42,497 bases of DNA, taken from contig JALWRH010000102.1 of NCBI GenBank assembly GCA_026994195.1, positions 1 to 42,497 on the forward strand. Reading direction: 5' to 3'. This stretch comes from Sedimenticola sp. Lineage in GTDB: Bacteria; Pseudomonadota; Gammaproteobacteria; Chromatiales; Chromatiaceae. Under the pieces are notes generated by a model. The model made no database searches. It saw only the letters and a list, made by a program, of their open reading frames with translations, and was not told the DNA's origin. Positions 1 to 9,319 of this stretch are shown here, piece by piece. Both the position numbers and the translations under genes were made by a program. Positions within the stretch are counted from its first letter, which is position 1. Every line of letters starts with the position of its first letter.

Positions 1-354
1 AATCACGCCCTTGAAACCGTCCAGATAGGATTCCGTGCAATACAATAGCCCGGCGTCCGCGGAATAGGCCCCGTGGCCATAGAAATGCCGCTCCGGAACA
101 GTCTCGATGACCCGGGTCAGGGTCATGCTGTTGAGGTCGATTTCGCAGGCCCCCGGCCCTTTTTTCTCAAAGACCGCCAGGGTCGTGGGCTGATCAGGTT
201 TGAGCGCCACGGCGTGGGGCAGAAAGTCCGTGCTGATCAGGGTCGGTTGATCTGATTCCGGTTGTAGCACAGAGAAAACAAAGCGCATTTCCTCGGCAGA
301 TTGCCCGGGCTCCAGGTATTGACCGCCCCCGAGAATGAGGTTCTTCTTTGACAT
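1..354 (-). CDS. DUF1513-like beta-propeller protein (3' part outside window)
   Basis: Only the first 118 residues are in the window; the gene runs off the left edge. The start at 354 is an ATG with an AGGTG ribosome site five bases upstream. Residues about 40-110 carry alternating hydrophobic strands and the run HGAYSADAGLLYCTE, which resembles the blades of DUF1513/YncE-type propellers (GxFSPDGxxLYxTE). DUF1513 proteins are usually exported, often by Tat; here no signal peptide is visible, so a cytoplasmic version or a different propeller family is possible. It lies 66 bases after rimO on the same strand and may be cotranscribed. Family call is moderate; that the frame is a gene is likely. 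Confidence 0.55.
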   Translation of the reverse strand, partial: MSKKNLILGGGQYLEPGQSAEEMRFVFSVLQPESDQPTLISTDFLPHAVALKPDQPTTLAVFEKKGPGACEIDLNSMTLTRVIETVPERHFYGHGAYSADAGLLYCTESYLDGFKGVI

Positions 355-369
355 TTTTCACCTACTGTT

Positions 370-409
370 GAATGAAATTCACCTGAACTCACGGCTTCAG
401 GTTTCATTC
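370..409. repeat. Inverted repeat between rimO and the downstream gene
   Basis: The arms GAATGAAA plus CCTGAA (370-377, 382-387) pair with TTCAGG plus TTTCATTC (396-409), with a four-base bulge on one side. No T-run follows on either strand, so it does not look like a simple terminator. It could be an mRNA processing or attenuating hairpin; no function is shown. Confidence 0.35.
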
Positions 410-420
410 CACAGTTTATA

Positions 421-1773
421 TCAGGTATTGTCTTCACCGACCATGCTGGCATACAGATCGTGTGCGTCGTTCCCCTTAATATCCACTTCCACAAAATCAC
501 CCGGCTGCACGTCCCAACTGCCCTGGATAATAACCTGGCCATCGATTTCCGGCGCATCCCCTGGTCCCCGGGCAATGACATGTTCTTCATGGGTTTCATC
601 CACCAGCACGATCATGCGCTGCCCTTTCCGCTGGGCAAGCTTGGCAGCAGAGATTTCCGCCTGCACTTCCATGAATCTTTCCAGGCGTTCTTCCTTGACC
701 GGCTCAGGCACCTGATCCGGCAAGGCATTGGCCGTAGCGCCGTTCACCGGGGAATAGGTGAAACAACCCACCCGATCCAGCCGGGCCTCCCGCAGGAAAT
801 CCAGCAGCTCAATGAAATCCTGTTCCGTCTCTCCAGGATAACCCACGATGAAGGTGGAGCGGATCACCAGCTCGGGACAGTCCTGGCGCCACTGGGCAAG
901 GCGGTCCAGCACCTTCTCTGTGGCGGCCGGGCGCCCCATGGACTTGAGGATACGTTCGCTGCCATGCTGCAGGGGCATGTCCAGATAAGGCAGGATCGCG
1001 CCTTCCGCCATGAGAGGAATAACCTGGTCCACCTGGGGATAGGGGTAGACGTAGTGCAGACGCACCCAGGCGGGCAGATCTCCCAGGGCCTTTGCCAGGC
1101 TGGCCAGACGCGTTGACATGGGTTTGCCGCCGACAAAATCCGTGCGGTATTTCAGGTCAACGCCATAGGCGCTGGTGTCCTGGGATACCACCAGCAGCTC
1201 ACGCACGCCAGCTTCCACCAGGCGCTCGGCTTCTGCCACGACTTCATTCAGCGGGCGGCTCACCAGATCGCCGCGCAAAGAAGGGATGATGCAGAACTTG
1301 CAGCGATGGTTGCAGCCTTCCGAGATCTTGAGATAAGCATAGTGCCGGGGCGTAAGCTTGACCCCCTGGGGCGGGATAAGGCTGGTCCAGGGATCGTGGG
1401 GCGCAGGCAGCTGCTCATGCACCAGGGCCATGACCTCCTCATAGGCATGAGGACCGGTGATACCCAGCACCTTGGGGTATTTCCCGCGGATCTCCTCGGC
1501 GCGCGTTCCCAGGCATCCGGTGACGATGACCCGCCCGTTGGCATCCAGGGCTTCGCCTATGGTCTGCAGGGATTCCTCCACTGCGGCATCGATGAAGCCA
1601 CAGGTATTAACGATGACCAGATCAGCTTCCCCGTAGCCGGACACCATGGCATAGCCCTCGGCACGCAGCTGGGTGAGTATGCGTTCGGAATCCACCAGGT
1701 TCTTGGGGCAGCCCAGGCTGACGAAGCCGATGGCGGCCTGCCGTTCCGAAGTCCGGCCCGCGGGTTCAGGCAT
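421..1773 (-). CDS. rimO: Ribosomal protein S12 methylthiotransferase RimO
   Basis: RimO is the radical-SAM enzyme that adds a methylthio group to an aspartate of ribosomal protein S12. The N-terminal UPF0004 domain shows the second-cluster cysteines C22 (SLGCPKN), C58 (NTCGF) and C87 (TGCLG); the radical-SAM CxxxCxxC is C154/C158/C161 ([10 protein letters not shown]); a C-terminal TRAM-like domain follows (residues about 380-450, [12 protein letters not shown]). At 450 residues it has the normal family length. I chose the ATG at 1773 because the extra 15 residues of the longer frame are not RimO-like. Its start overlaps the stop of the small upstream gene by eight bases, suggesting coupled translation. 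RimO rather than MiaB is supported by the [12 protein letters not shown] signature. Confidence 0.95.
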   Translation of the reverse strand: MPEPAGRTSERQAAIGFVSLGCPKNLVDSERILTQLRAEGYAMVSGYGEADLVIVNTCGFIDAAVEESLQTIGEALDANGRVIVTGCLGTRAEEIRGKYPKVLGITGPHAYEEVMALVHEQLPAPHDPWTSLIPPQGVKLTPRHYAYLKISEGCNHRCKFCIIPSLRGDLVSRPLNEVVAEAERLVEAGVRELLVVSQDTSAYGVDLKYRTDFVGGKPMSTRLASLAKALGDLPAWVRLHYVYPYPQVDQVIPLMAEGAILPYLDMPLQHGSERILKSMGRPAATEKVLDRLAQWRQDCPELVIRSTFIVGYPGETEQDFIELLDFLREARLDRVGCFTYSPVNGATANALPDQVPEPVKEERLERFMEVQAEISAAKLAQRKGQRMIVLVDETHEEHVIARGPGDAPEIDGQVIIQGSWDVQPGDFVEVDIKGNDAHDLYASMVGEDNT

Positions 1774-2095
1774 TGAGAAAATCAGTGAGGGAAACGGCCT
1801 GGTTCTGGCCGATTTCAACTGTCATGCTTTCTTCCAGAGCGACCTGTCCTTCCTTGATGTAGGGCAGCATCTGGGAACACAGCTGATAGACAATAGCCAT
1901 GCCGTCCCGATTCCTGTCGCCTTCAGGCAGGGCATCGATGCCTTGCACGAGTTCATCGACATAGGCTTGGAAAATCTGCCCCTGATCCTCAAGGCTGGCA
2001 CTTTTGAATTCTTCTGTAAAAGTTACCTGCAACTCCCAACCGGGAGAGTCCGGCGCATCGATAACACCTATCTTCAAAGGCCCGTTTATTTCCAT
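1766..2095 (-). CDS. Conserved-looking small acidic protein of unknown function
   Basis: This is a 109-residue acidic protein with no signal peptide, membrane segment or recognised motif. The start at 2095 ([15 protein letters not shown]) is preferred to an upstream start at 2197, which would overlap trmJ. The protein alternates beta-like and helical stretches ([23 protein letters not shown]). It sits between trmJ and rimO on the same strand and its stop overlaps the rimO start by eight bases, so it is almost certainly translated with rimO. The company of two RNA/ribosome modification genes hints at, but does not show, a translation-related role. I do not recognise the family. Confidence 0.7.
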   Translation of the reverse strand: MEINGPLKIGVIDAPDSPGWELQVTFTEEFKSASLEDQGQIFQAYVDELVQGIDALPEGDRNRDGMAIVYQLCSQMLPYIKEGQVALEESMTVEIGQNQAVSLTDFLNA

Positions 2096-2159
2096 TTCCG
2101 CTCCAACATGATCAGCATGGGCACATTGTAGCAAAATGGCGCGCACATCCTGTGCGCGC

Positions 2160-2891
2160 TCAGTTTCGGCGCGCAGACTTCCGCCCCTGGGCCGCACTCA
2201 GAATTCCACGCAGAATCTTGATCTCATCCATGTCCGGGTCAGCCCGGTAGAAGAGGCGCTTGAGCCGGCGCATGAGCTTGGCGGACTTGCGCGGATCGAG
2301 GAAACCTATGTCCTCAAGAGCTTGCTCCAGGTGTTCGAACAACCCCTGCATATCTGCTGCGGTCACCCCGTCCCCCGCTCCGGAATCTCTGGAGGGACTT
2401 CTACCCTGGCGTTGCATCATCAGTTCATAGCTGAGAACCTGCACCGCCATACCCAGGTTTAGGGAGGAGTAATCCGGGTTGGAGGGAATATTCACCAGAT
2501 ATTGGCAGCGCTCCAGCTCGGCATTGGTCAGCCCTGTGCGTTCCCGGCCGAATACCAGGGCCACCCTGCCCCCTGCCGCACGCTGCGCCACCAGTCCGGC
2601 GCACGCTCTGGGATCGAGCTGAGGCCAGGCCACGCTGCGCAACCGAGCACTGGCGCCCACCACCAGAGAGCAGTCCGCCACCGCCTCATCCAGGCTCCTG
2701 TACACCTGGGCCTCATGCAGAATATCATCCGCGCCGGAAGCCCTTGCGACACACTCTTCCGTCATGAACTGCCGGGGATTCACCAGCGCCAGATCCTCCA
2801 GACACATGTTCTTCATGGCCCGGGCCACGGCGCCGATATTGCCGCCATGGGAAGTTTCCACCAGTACGATGCGCACGTTTTTCATGGGCAT
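2160..2891 (-). CDS. trmJ: tRNA (cytidine/uridine-2'-O)-methyltransferase TrmJ
   Basis: TrmJ is a SPOUT methyltransferase that methylates the ribose 2'-O of position 32 in tRNAs, using S-adenosylmethionine. The N-terminal VLVETSHGGNIGAVARAM and the knot segments VFGRERTGLTNAEL and NIPSNPDYSSLNLGMAVQ are classic for the family, and a C-terminal helical extension follows. The start at 2891 (MPMKNVRIVL) gives 243 residues, close to E. coli TrmJ; an in-frame ATG at 2885 is an alternative, and the 36 residues upstream in the open frame are not conserved-like. It is divergent from suhB, as in E. coli, with only 46 bases between the two starts. Confidence 0.93.
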   Translation of the reverse strand: MPMKNVRIVLVETSHGGNIGAVARAMKNMCLEDLALVNPRQFMTEECVARASGADDILHEAQVYRSLDEAVADCSLVVGASARLRSVAWPQLDPRACAGLVAQRAAGGRVALVFGRERTGLTNAELERCQYLVNIPSNPDYSSLNLGMAVQVLSYELMMQRQGRSPSRDSGAGDGVTAADMQGLFEHLEQALEDIGFLDPRKSAKLMRRLKRLFYRADPDMDEIKILRGILSAAQGRKSARRN

Positions 2892-2895
2892 GGAG

Positions 2896-2901
2896 TATAA
2901 T
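2896..2901 (+). promoter_or_regulatory. Candidate -10 box for suhB
   Basis: A perfect TATAAT lies 36 bases before the suhB start in the short trmJ/suhB divergent gap. No good -35 is found 16-18 bases upstream (the sequence there is GCACGT-like), so this is a weak prediction. Confidence 0.25.
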
Positions 2902-2937
2902 GCCTTATCCCATTCAACGCCTGATGTATCCTTTCCC

Positions 2938-3735
2938 ATGAATCCCATGACCACCATCGCCGCCCGTGCCGCCCGCGACGCCGGCAAGCTTCTGCTCAAC
3001 TATTTTAATCACATGGACAAAGTGAAAGTGCAGGAGAAACAGGCCAATGATTTCGTCACGGAAGTGGATCGTGCTTCTGAGCAGATCATCATCAACGCCA
3101 TAAAAAAAGCCTACCCGGATCATGCCATTCTGGCAGAAGAAAGCGGCAGCCACGCGGGTAACGACTACCTGTGGATCATCGACCCCCTGGACGGCACCAC
3201 CAACTACTTGCACGGTTTCCCCCAGTTCTCCATTTCCATCGCTCTACAGTACAGAGGTGAACTGGAAGCCGCCGTGGTCTACGATCCCCTTCGCGACGAG
3301 ACCTTTAGCGCTCACAAGGGCGGCGGCGCCTATCTCAACGATCACCGCATCCGCGTGACTCCGCAGAAAGATCTGCATGGCGCGCTGTTGGGCACCGGCA
3401 TACCCTACCGGGATCAGCGTCACGTAGATGCTTATTTCGGCATGATGAAAGCCCTGATCAAGGACGCCGCCGGGGTGCGCCGTCCCGGTTCCGCGGCCCT
3501 GGACTTCGCCTGGCTGGCGGCGGGGCGCATCGATGGCTTCTGGGAGCTGGGCCTGGCCCAGTGGGACTTTGCCGCCGGCACCCTGCTGGTGCGCGAGGCA
3601 GGCGGCGTGGTAACGGATCTCAGGGGTGGTGACAGGCACTTTGAGACCGGCAATATGGTGGCCGGAAATGTGAAGATCCATCAGGAAATGCTGAAAACCA
3701 TCAAGCCCTTCCTTTCAGAGGATCTTCCTGCCTGA
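2938..3735 (+). CDS. suhB: Inositol-1-monophosphatase SuhB
   Basis: SuhB is a Mg-dependent inositol monophosphatase that in enterobacteria also joins the rRNA antitermination complex. The metal and substrate motifs are present: ILAEESG (about residue 66), DPLDGTTNYLHGFP (about residues 82-95) and WDFAAGTLLVREAGG (about 210-224). The 265-residue length and the N-terminus MNPMTTIAARAARDAGK align directly with E. coli SuhB (MHPMLNIAVRAARKAGN), which fixes the start at 2938; the longer open frame overlaps trmJ and is rejected. It is divergent from trmJ. Confidence 0.93.
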   Translation: MNPMTTIAARAARDAGKLLLNYFNHMDKVKVQEKQANDFVTEVDRASEQIIINAIKKAYPDHAILAEESGSHAGNDYLWIIDPLDGTTNYLHGFPQFSISIALQYRGELEAAVVYDPLRDETFSAHKGGGAYLNDHRIRVTPQKDLHGALLGTGIPYRDQRHVDAYFGMMKALIKDAAGVRRPGSAALDFAWLAAGRIDGFWELGLAQWDFAAGTLLVREAGGVVTDLRGGDRHFETGNMVAGNVKIHQEMLKTIKPFLSEDLPA

Positions 3736-3745
3736 CCCGTACGTC

Positions 3746-3760
3746 GTGCCGAGCCGGCAC
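3746..3760. repeat. Short hairpin after suhB
   Basis: GTGCCG and CGGCAC form a six-base stem with an AGC loop, ten bases after the suhB stop. There is no T-run, so it is at most a 3'-end stabilising hairpin. Confidence 0.3.
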
Positions 3761-3804
3761 AGCCTCCCACATAAGTTCTCTCAACCAGATGAGCTTCCAT
3801 CATT

Positions 3805-3874
3805 GATGACTGCAAGTCATTGAAAACAAAGGAAGCGGAACACTGCATTTTCCGCTTCCTGTATCGAATGATAC
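3805..3874 (+). repeat. Structured intergenic element, copy 1 (three hairpins)
   Basis: Three consecutive hairpins: ATGACT-gca-AGTCAT (3806-3820); AGGAAGCGGAA paired with TTCCGCTTCCT (3830-3860, nine-base loop); and GTATC-gaat-GATAC (3861-3874). The first two align without gaps through their linker with a second copy at 39885-39947 in the same orientation. Stem differences between the copies are compensatory (A-T to G-C in the first stem, G-C to T-A in the second). It lies between suhB and the HDOD gene, ending about 77 bases before the latter. Function unknown. Confidence 0.6.
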
Positions 3875-3951
3875 GGGGAGAGACTTTTCTAAAGAATTCG
3901 TCCTGCCAGCCGACCATTCATCTGACCTCGGTATATATAAGGATGAATCCC

Positions 3952-4818
3952 ATGCAACAGCAACCTCTGGAACAACCCATCCAGGAAAGAGAACTCAGCT
4001 TTCTGCAGGATCTCACGGAAAAACTGGCTTCCCGGGAAATCGATCTGCCTCCCTTCCCCGATATCTATGCCCGCATCATCCGAACCCTGCATGACCCCGA
4101 TGTGTCCATCCAGGACATCAGCCGTATGGTGGTGGCAGCACCGGACTTATGCGTGCGCATTCTGTTGCTGGCCAATTCCGCTCTGCTCAACCGCTCTGGC
4201 GTCAAAGTTACAGACTTGAATATCGCCGTTTCCCGCCTGGGTCTGTCTGCGGTGAACAACGCTACCGTGACCCTTGCCACCAAGGATGTGTTCCAGGTCA
4301 CCAAGGGTTCCAGCCTGAGCTACATGCTCAACAAGACCCGGGTCGAATCCGTGAGAGTGGCTGCCTACAGCTACCTGCTTGCCATCAGGGCGGGCATGGC
4401 CAGTGAAAAACATGATGCCATGCTGGCCGGCCTGTTGCACAACATCGGCACCCACTACATCCTTTCCCGCGCCGAAGAATTTCCGGATCTGGTTTCCAAG
4501 GAAATCATTGATAGCTGGGGACCCGGCATCGGCCAGGCCCTGGTCAGCAATTGGGGTTTTCCGGAAAGCATCTGCTCCGCCATCGAAAAGCAGAATGAGC
4601 TGCAACTCGAATCCGAGGATGAAGAGGAGACAGAGCTGCGCGACATACTCGTGTGCGCCATCATCCTGTCCAATGTAGACAACAACGGGGAAACGCCTGG
4701 CGTGGACTACGACGAAATACCCGCCTGCCGGAAGCTGGGTATTTCCGAGGAGACTCTGCCGGGAATATTGGAAGACTACGAGGAAGAAGTGGCCTCCTTC
4801 GTATCCGCACTGCGATAG
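3952..4818 (+). CDS. HDOD-domain signalling protein
   Basis: HDOD domains are degenerate HD-type modules found in bacterial signalling and stress proteins. Here one HDOD domain fills residues about 30-230: the region begins LPPFPDIYARIIRTLHDPDVSIQDISR, continues through the AVSRLGLSAVNNATV helix and includes HDAMLAGLLHNIG, in place of a full catalytic HD site. An acidic stretch (residues about 230-240, many E and D) precedes the C-terminal helices. I chose the ATG at 3952 because AAGGA at 3939-3943 sits eight bases upstream; the ATG at 3943 overlaps that site. No GGDEF, EAL or receiver domain is fused. It stands alone, converging with the RND pump gene. Confidence 0.88.
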   Translation: MQQQPLEQPIQERELSFLQDLTEKLASREIDLPPFPDIYARIIRTLHDPDVSIQDISRMVVAAPDLCVRILLLANSALLNRSGVKVTDLNIAVSRLGLSAVNNATVTLATKDVFQVTKGSSLSYMLNKTRVESVRVAAYSYLLAIRAGMASEKHDAMLAGLLHNIGTHYILSRAEEFPDLVSKEIIDSWGPGIGQALVSNWGFPESICSAIEKQNELQLESEDEEETELRDILVCAIILSNVDNNGETPGVDYDEIPACRKLGISEETLPGILEDYEEEVASFVSALR

Positions 4819-4855
4819 TCACTGCCAGCGCATATATGCTACTGGTGATAACTGC

Positions 4856-7800
4856 TCAGTCGGCCGCTATCACGGATTGCGCCTTGTAAGCCTGTCGCCG
4901 TTCCACAAAGCCTTCATGCAGCCTTAGCAGGGAAGGCACGAGCAACAGCACCAGGAAGGTGGCAAATGCCAGGCCAAAGGAAATGGAGACCGCCATGGGG
5001 ATGAGGAACTGGGCCTGAAGGGAGGTTTCGAACAACAGGGGGGTCAGCCCGGCGATGGTGGTAAGGGAAGTAAGCAGCACCGCACGCAGGCGCTGACAGG
5101 CCGCTTCGACGATGGCCTTGTCCGTTTCCATACCCTGCTGACGCAGTTCCTTGTAGAACACCACCAGAATGATGGAGTCGTTGACCACGATACCCGACAG
5201 GCCAAAGATGCCGAACAAGGACAGAATGGTCAGCTCGATACCCATGAGCCAGTGGCCGACAATGGCGCCGACGATGCCGAAGGGAATGATGCTCATCACC
5301 ACCAGGGGCCAGCCGTAAGAACCAAACACCCAGGCCAGAACGATATAAATCATAGCCAGGGCGAACAGGGCGCCTTTCTTCATGTCGGCCATGGTTTCCT
5401 TCTGATCCTGGGCCTTGCCTGTGTAACTCATATGCACGCCCCATTTGTGCAACACCTTGGTGAACAGCTCCTTCTTTAACTGGGCACGGATGTCGTTGGC
5501 GTTGTTGCGTGAGCTGTCCACGTCAGCAAAAACTGTCGCTGAAAGTTCACCATCATAGTGACGCAGGATCTCGAATCCCTGGCGTTCCTTTAAGCGCAGG
5601 GCGGTGGTCAGGGGAATACGGCCGCCACCAGGCAGACGCAGATTCAGGGAATCCAGCCCGGACAGGTGGTAGCGGCGCTGATCCGGGAGCATGACCCGGA
5701 CTTCCAGTTCATCCCGCCCGTCGATGAAGATCTGGCTCAGATTGCCGGTGAGCGCATTTCCCAGTTGGCGAGCCACTTCCGCCTCTGTAAGGCCCTGGGC
5801 GCGGCCCATGGGCGTGAGTTCATAGATGAGCTGCTGGTGGCCGTAAGGCATGTCGTCCTCGATGCCGCTGACGCCGTCCATGCCTTCCAGCACCGTAGTA
5901 ATGGCCAGAGCGGCTTCTTTCAGCTTGTCTGTGTCTGGCCCGGTGAGCTTGATCTCCAGGTCACGCCCCGGCGGCCCCCCGCCCCGGCGTGAAGTGAGGG
6001 TCATTTTCTCCAGGCCCGGCGCATCGTCGAAATGCTTGCGCCACTCATCCAGGAACTGCTGGTTGCGCACGTCCCGCTCATCGGAAGGCACCAACTCGGC
6101 TGTGACCGTGGCGAACTGTTCCCCGGCGCGGCCGGACTGGGCATTGGAGAAAACCCCCATACCATGAGAGACCTTGGCAGTGCGGATCAGGTTGCCCCCG
6201 AGAGCCTTTTCCGCCTGATACATGGCTTTTTCCACTTTACTGATAAAGGCATCCACCCGATCCGGCGGGGTGCCGGAGACAAAGCTGGCGCTGGCATGGA
6301 TCACGTTGCCTTCCACTGTGGGGAAGAAGGTAAAGCCAATGCGCCCCCCCGCGAGCAGACCAACAGCTACAATCAGGGCGGCCAGGGCCGAGGCTATGGT
6401 CACTCCGGGACGCGCAACAGCAGCTTTCACCAGAGGACGGAACCGCCGGTCACGGAAGTGTTCGAAGCCCCTGTCCAGTTTCTGGCGCAGGGCGCCGGGC
6501 CGCTGGTGGTGCGCCTTGCGGAAACTGTGACGCAAGTGTCCCGGCAACACCAGGAAACTCTCGACCAGAGAGGCAATGATCACGCAGATGATGACAAAAG
6601 GAATATCGAACATGATGGTGCCGATGATGCCGGACACCATCATCAGAGGAATGAAGGCCGCAATGGTGGTCAGAGAAGAGGACATGACTGGCGCCAGCAT
6701 GCGCCGCGCCCCACCCTCGGCGGCTTCCAGTGAGCGCTCGCCCTTCTGGTAGTGCGCCAGGGCATCCTCGCCCACCACGATAGCATCATCCACGATGATC
6801 CCCAGGGCCATGATGAGGGCGAACAGGGAAATCATGTTGATACTGCCTCCAGCCAGCCACACCAGGGCCAGGGTGGCCATGAAGGATACAGGGATGCCCA
6901 GGGTCACCCACCAGGCCACCCGGGCATTGAGGAACAGGAACAGGATGGCCACCACCAGCACCAGACCGCTGAGACCGTTCTTCAGCAACAGGTTGATGCG
7001 GTCGCGGATAAGCAGCCAGCTTTCGTCATAGACAGTGATCTGCACACCCTTGGGAAGATCCTTGCGTGTTTCTTCCAGCCATTCCTGCAGGATGGTGGCG
7101 GATTCAAGAGTATCGCCGGTGGTGGCACGCTGGGCGCGCAGTTCCACAGCCGGCTTACCCTGGTAGGTGATGGTGATCTGGTTGGGACGGGGCCGGCGCT
7201 CGACGCTGGCCACATCACCCAGGCGCACATAATCGCCTTTCAGATTGGTCACCAGGGGCAGTTCCTCGAACCCTGCGGCGTCCCGGCGCTGTCCCAGGGT
7301 GCGCAGTTCCCGGGCCACGTCCCGCTTGCCGATCTGTCCGGCAGGCAGATCCCGGCTGATCTCGTTGATGCGCCGCCCCACTTCCGCCAGGGACAGGTTC
7401 AGGGCCTGGAGCTGGCGCTGGGGCAGCTGCACAGCGATTTCCTCTTCCGGCAGGCCGCGAATATCCACCTTGGCCACACCTTTGGCCAGCAATTCCTCCT
7501 CGAAGCGGTAAGCCAGCTTGCGCAACTCCTCCAGGTTGGAAGGACCATGAATGAGCAGACGCGCGATGGGTTCGAAGTTGATCACGTGGCTGACTTGGGG
7601 GGTCCGCGCATCCTGAGGCAGGTTACGCACGGCCTTTACCCGGGCATCCACCCGATCCGTGGCATCTCCCATATCGGTTCCCTCGGGAAACTCCAGGATG
7701 ACAACCCCCACCCCCTGCGCCGAGGTGGAGGTGATCTTGTCCAGACCCTCCACGGAACGCAGTTCCTGCTCCAGGGGAATGGTGATGGATTTCTCCACGT

Positions 7801-7996
7801 CTTCCGCTGTAGCGCCGGGCCAGACCACGCGCACCGTGACTATCTGGATATCGAACGTCGGAAAAAACTGGGTGTTCAGGGACGACAGCGCCAGGGCGCC
7901 GGACAGGAGCATGATGATCATCACCAGATTCGCCGCTACCGGGTGGCGGGCAAAAACACCGATGATGTCGTCCTTGTGGCGGAAACCATCAGTCAT
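4856..7996 (-). CDS. RND-family efflux pump inner-membrane subunit (AcrB type)
   Basis: This 1046-residue proton-driven exporter has the usual length and two-repeat layout of AcrB-type pumps: TM1 near residues 20-40, two large periplasmic loops and twelve membrane helices. The TM4 proton-relay aspartates are present in GIIVDDAIVVGED. In TM10 the segment reads GIVVNDSIILVV, so the lysine that AcrB carries there (K940 in AKNAILI) is replaced by asparagine, as in several uncharacterised COG0841 branches. The start at 7996 overlaps the membrane-fusion gene's stop by eight bases, so the two are coupled. No outer-membrane channel is adjacent; the nearest TolC-like gene is at 16281-17576. Substrate cannot be told from sequence. 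Confidence 0.93.
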   Translation of the reverse strand: MTDGFRHKDDIIGVFARHPVAANLVMIIMLLSGALALSSLNTQFFPTFDIQIVTVRVVWPGATAEDVEKSITIPLEQELRSVEGLDKITSTSAQGVGVVILEFPEGTDMGDATDRVDARVKAVRNLPQDARTPQVSHVINFEPIARLLIHGPSNLEELRKLAYRFEEELLAKGVAKVDIRGLPEEEIAVQLPQRQLQALNLSLAEVGRRINEISRDLPAGQIGKRDVARELRTLGQRRDAAGFEELPLVTNLKGDYVRLGDVASVERRPRPNQITITYQGKPAVELRAQRATTGDTLESATILQEWLEETRKDLPKGVQITVYDESWLLIRDRINLLLKNGLSGLVLVVAILFLFLNARVAWWVTLGIPVSFMATLALVWLAGGSINMISLFALIMALGIIVDDAIVVGEDALAHYQKGERSLEAAEGGARRMLAPVMSSSLTTIAAFIPLMMVSGIIGTIMFDIPFVIICVIIASLVESFLVLPGHLRHSFRKAHHQRPGALRQKLDRGFEHFRDRRFRPLVKAAVARPGVTIASALAALIVAVGLLAGGRIGFTFFPTVEGNVIHASASFVSGTPPDRVDAFISKVEKAMYQAEKALGGNLIRTAKVSHGMGVFSNAQSGRAGEQFATVTAELVPSDERDVRNQQFLDEWRKHFDDAPGLEKMTLTSRRGGGPPGRDLEIKLTGPDTDKLKEAALAITTVLEGMDGVSGIEDDMPYGHQQLIYELTPMGRAQGLTEAEVARQLGNALTGNLSQIFIDGRDELEVRVMLPDQRRYHLSGLDSLNLRLPGGGRIPLTTALRLKERQGFEILRHYDGELSATVFADVDSSRNNANDIRAQLKKELFTKVLHKWGVHMSYTGKAQDQKETMADMKKGALFALAMIYIVLAWVFGSYGWPLVVMSIIPFGIVGAIVGHWLMGIELTILSLFGIFGLSGIVVNDSIILVVFYKELRQQGMETDKAIVEAACQRLRAVLLTSLTTIAGLTPLLFETSLQAQFLIPMAVSISFGLAFATFLVLLLVPSLLRLHEGFVERRQAYKAQSVIAAD

Positions 7997-9233
7997 TCGC
8001 CACAATCTCCACCAGCAGGCTCTCTACGGCATTGGGCAACTGGGTGACCAACAGGCGCTGGCCATCCTTCAAATCGGGGGAACGGATCAACACCTGGTTG
8101 TTGCCATCCCGCCATATCTCGCCCACGCGCTGTACCTTTACCGGCCGCAGGCGGTTCTCTTCATCGATGACGTACACTTTGTCCGAGCCATACACAGCTT
8201 CGAAAGGTACGGGCACGACATTCTCCTGATCCGGCAGGGTCAGGCGCAGTTGCAGCACCCGCCCCTTTTGCAGCCAGTCCTGTCCCTCATCGATAAGGAA
8301 CAAAGCTTCTATGCCGCCGCTGCCCTGGCGCACTTCAGCGCCCAGGGAGATCAGATGACCTTCCACCTTGCGCTGATCCACACTGCCGGAAACCTTCAAT
8401 GCATTGCCATCAGCCAGTGCCTGGCGCACCTGGGGCACATAGATGGCAGGGAGCATGGCGCGGAACATGAGACTGTCGTTCTCAAACATGTCCAGGAGTT
8501 TCCCCCCTACGTTCACCCGGTGTCCCTGAGCCACATAGACCCGGGTCACGCGGCCATCAAAGGGCGCGACGATGCGGGTTCGCCGAAGTTGCAGGTGTGC
8601 CTTGTCCAGAGCTGCCTCGGCCCGCGCCAGGGTCGCCTCCAGTTCCTGCATGCGCGATTCATGGGTGCGGATGCTCTCTTCGATACGGGCAATGCTGATG
8701 GCCTGGCGGGCGGCGCTCTGGCGCGCCGTGTCCAGGGCCGACTGGGAGCTAACCTGCTTTTTGCTCAGGTTCAGCAGGCGCTTTACCTCCGCCTGCACCA
8801 GCTGATAGAGCTTGCGCTCACTGGGCAGAGCCTGGAGATCCGCCTGGTGACGGGATTCCTGGGCGGCAATGGCGGCTTTCGCCTTGGCCACATCAGCCTC
8901 CGCCAGCTGCACGTCCAGGCGGGCGTCGGCATCATCCAGTTCCAGCAGCAGATCACCGCTGCTCACCTGGCTGCCTTCGATGACATGTACCTTCTGCACA
9001 TCCGCGGACAGGGCTGCAGTGATCACCGAGTAGTTGAGCGCGTCCACTGCACCGTACAGCAGAATGTTGGTGGGCCAACTGCCCAGCTGTACATCCTGGG
9101 CCGCCACCGGCCAGGATTTTTCCTTCACCTCGATGGATTTGCTGTGGGGGCGGCTGGCCTTGAGCATCATGAAGACACCCACAGCCAGAACAATGATGAG
9201 CAGGGGCAAAAAGAGCCTGCGGAATCTTTTCAT
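7989..9233 (-). CDS. RND efflux membrane-fusion (periplasmic adaptor) protein
   Basis: The 414-residue adaptor links the RND pump to an outer-membrane channel. An N-terminal membrane anchor (residues about 5-24) without a lipoprotein cysteine is followed by a lipoyl half-motif (VHVIEGSQVSSGDLLLELD), a long alpha hairpin (residues about 105-195, rich in A, E, K, Q and R), the returning half-motif RIVAPFDGRVTRVYVAQGH, and beta-barrel and membrane-proximal domains. It lies immediately upstream of the RND gene with an eight-base overlap and downstream of an MFS gene on the same strand. Confidence 0.9.
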   Translation of the reverse strand: MKRFRRLFLPLLIIVLAVGVFMMLKASRPHSKSIEVKEKSWPVAAQDVQLGSWPTNILLYGAVDALNYSVITAALSADVQKVHVIEGSQVSSGDLLLELDDADARLDVQLAEADVAKAKAAIAAQESRHQADLQALPSERKLYQLVQAEVKRLLNLSKKQVSSQSALDTARQSAARQAISIARIEESIRTHESRMQELEATLARAEAALDKAHLQLRRTRIVAPFDGRVTRVYVAQGHRVNVGGKLLDMFENDSLMFRAMLPAIYVPQVRQALADGNALKVSGSVDQRKVEGHLISLGAEVRQGSGGIEALFLIDEGQDWLQKGRVLQLRLTLPDQENVVPVPFEAVYGSDKVYVIDEENRLRPVKVQRVGEIWRDGNNQVLIRSPDLKDGQRLLVTQLPNAVESLLVEIVAND

Positions 9234-9319
9234 ATTGGTTCTTCGGTTTTGTCTGAATCCCAGGAATCTGGCCGGTCAATAGCGTTGAATCCGACAGACT
9301 CCCAGCACCCAGGTTGTTA

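Noticed and set aside
6752-8047. 431-codon open frame on the plus strand opposite the RND gene
   Set aside because: Antisense shadow of a conserved pump gene, with low-complexity H/Q/G-rich translation.
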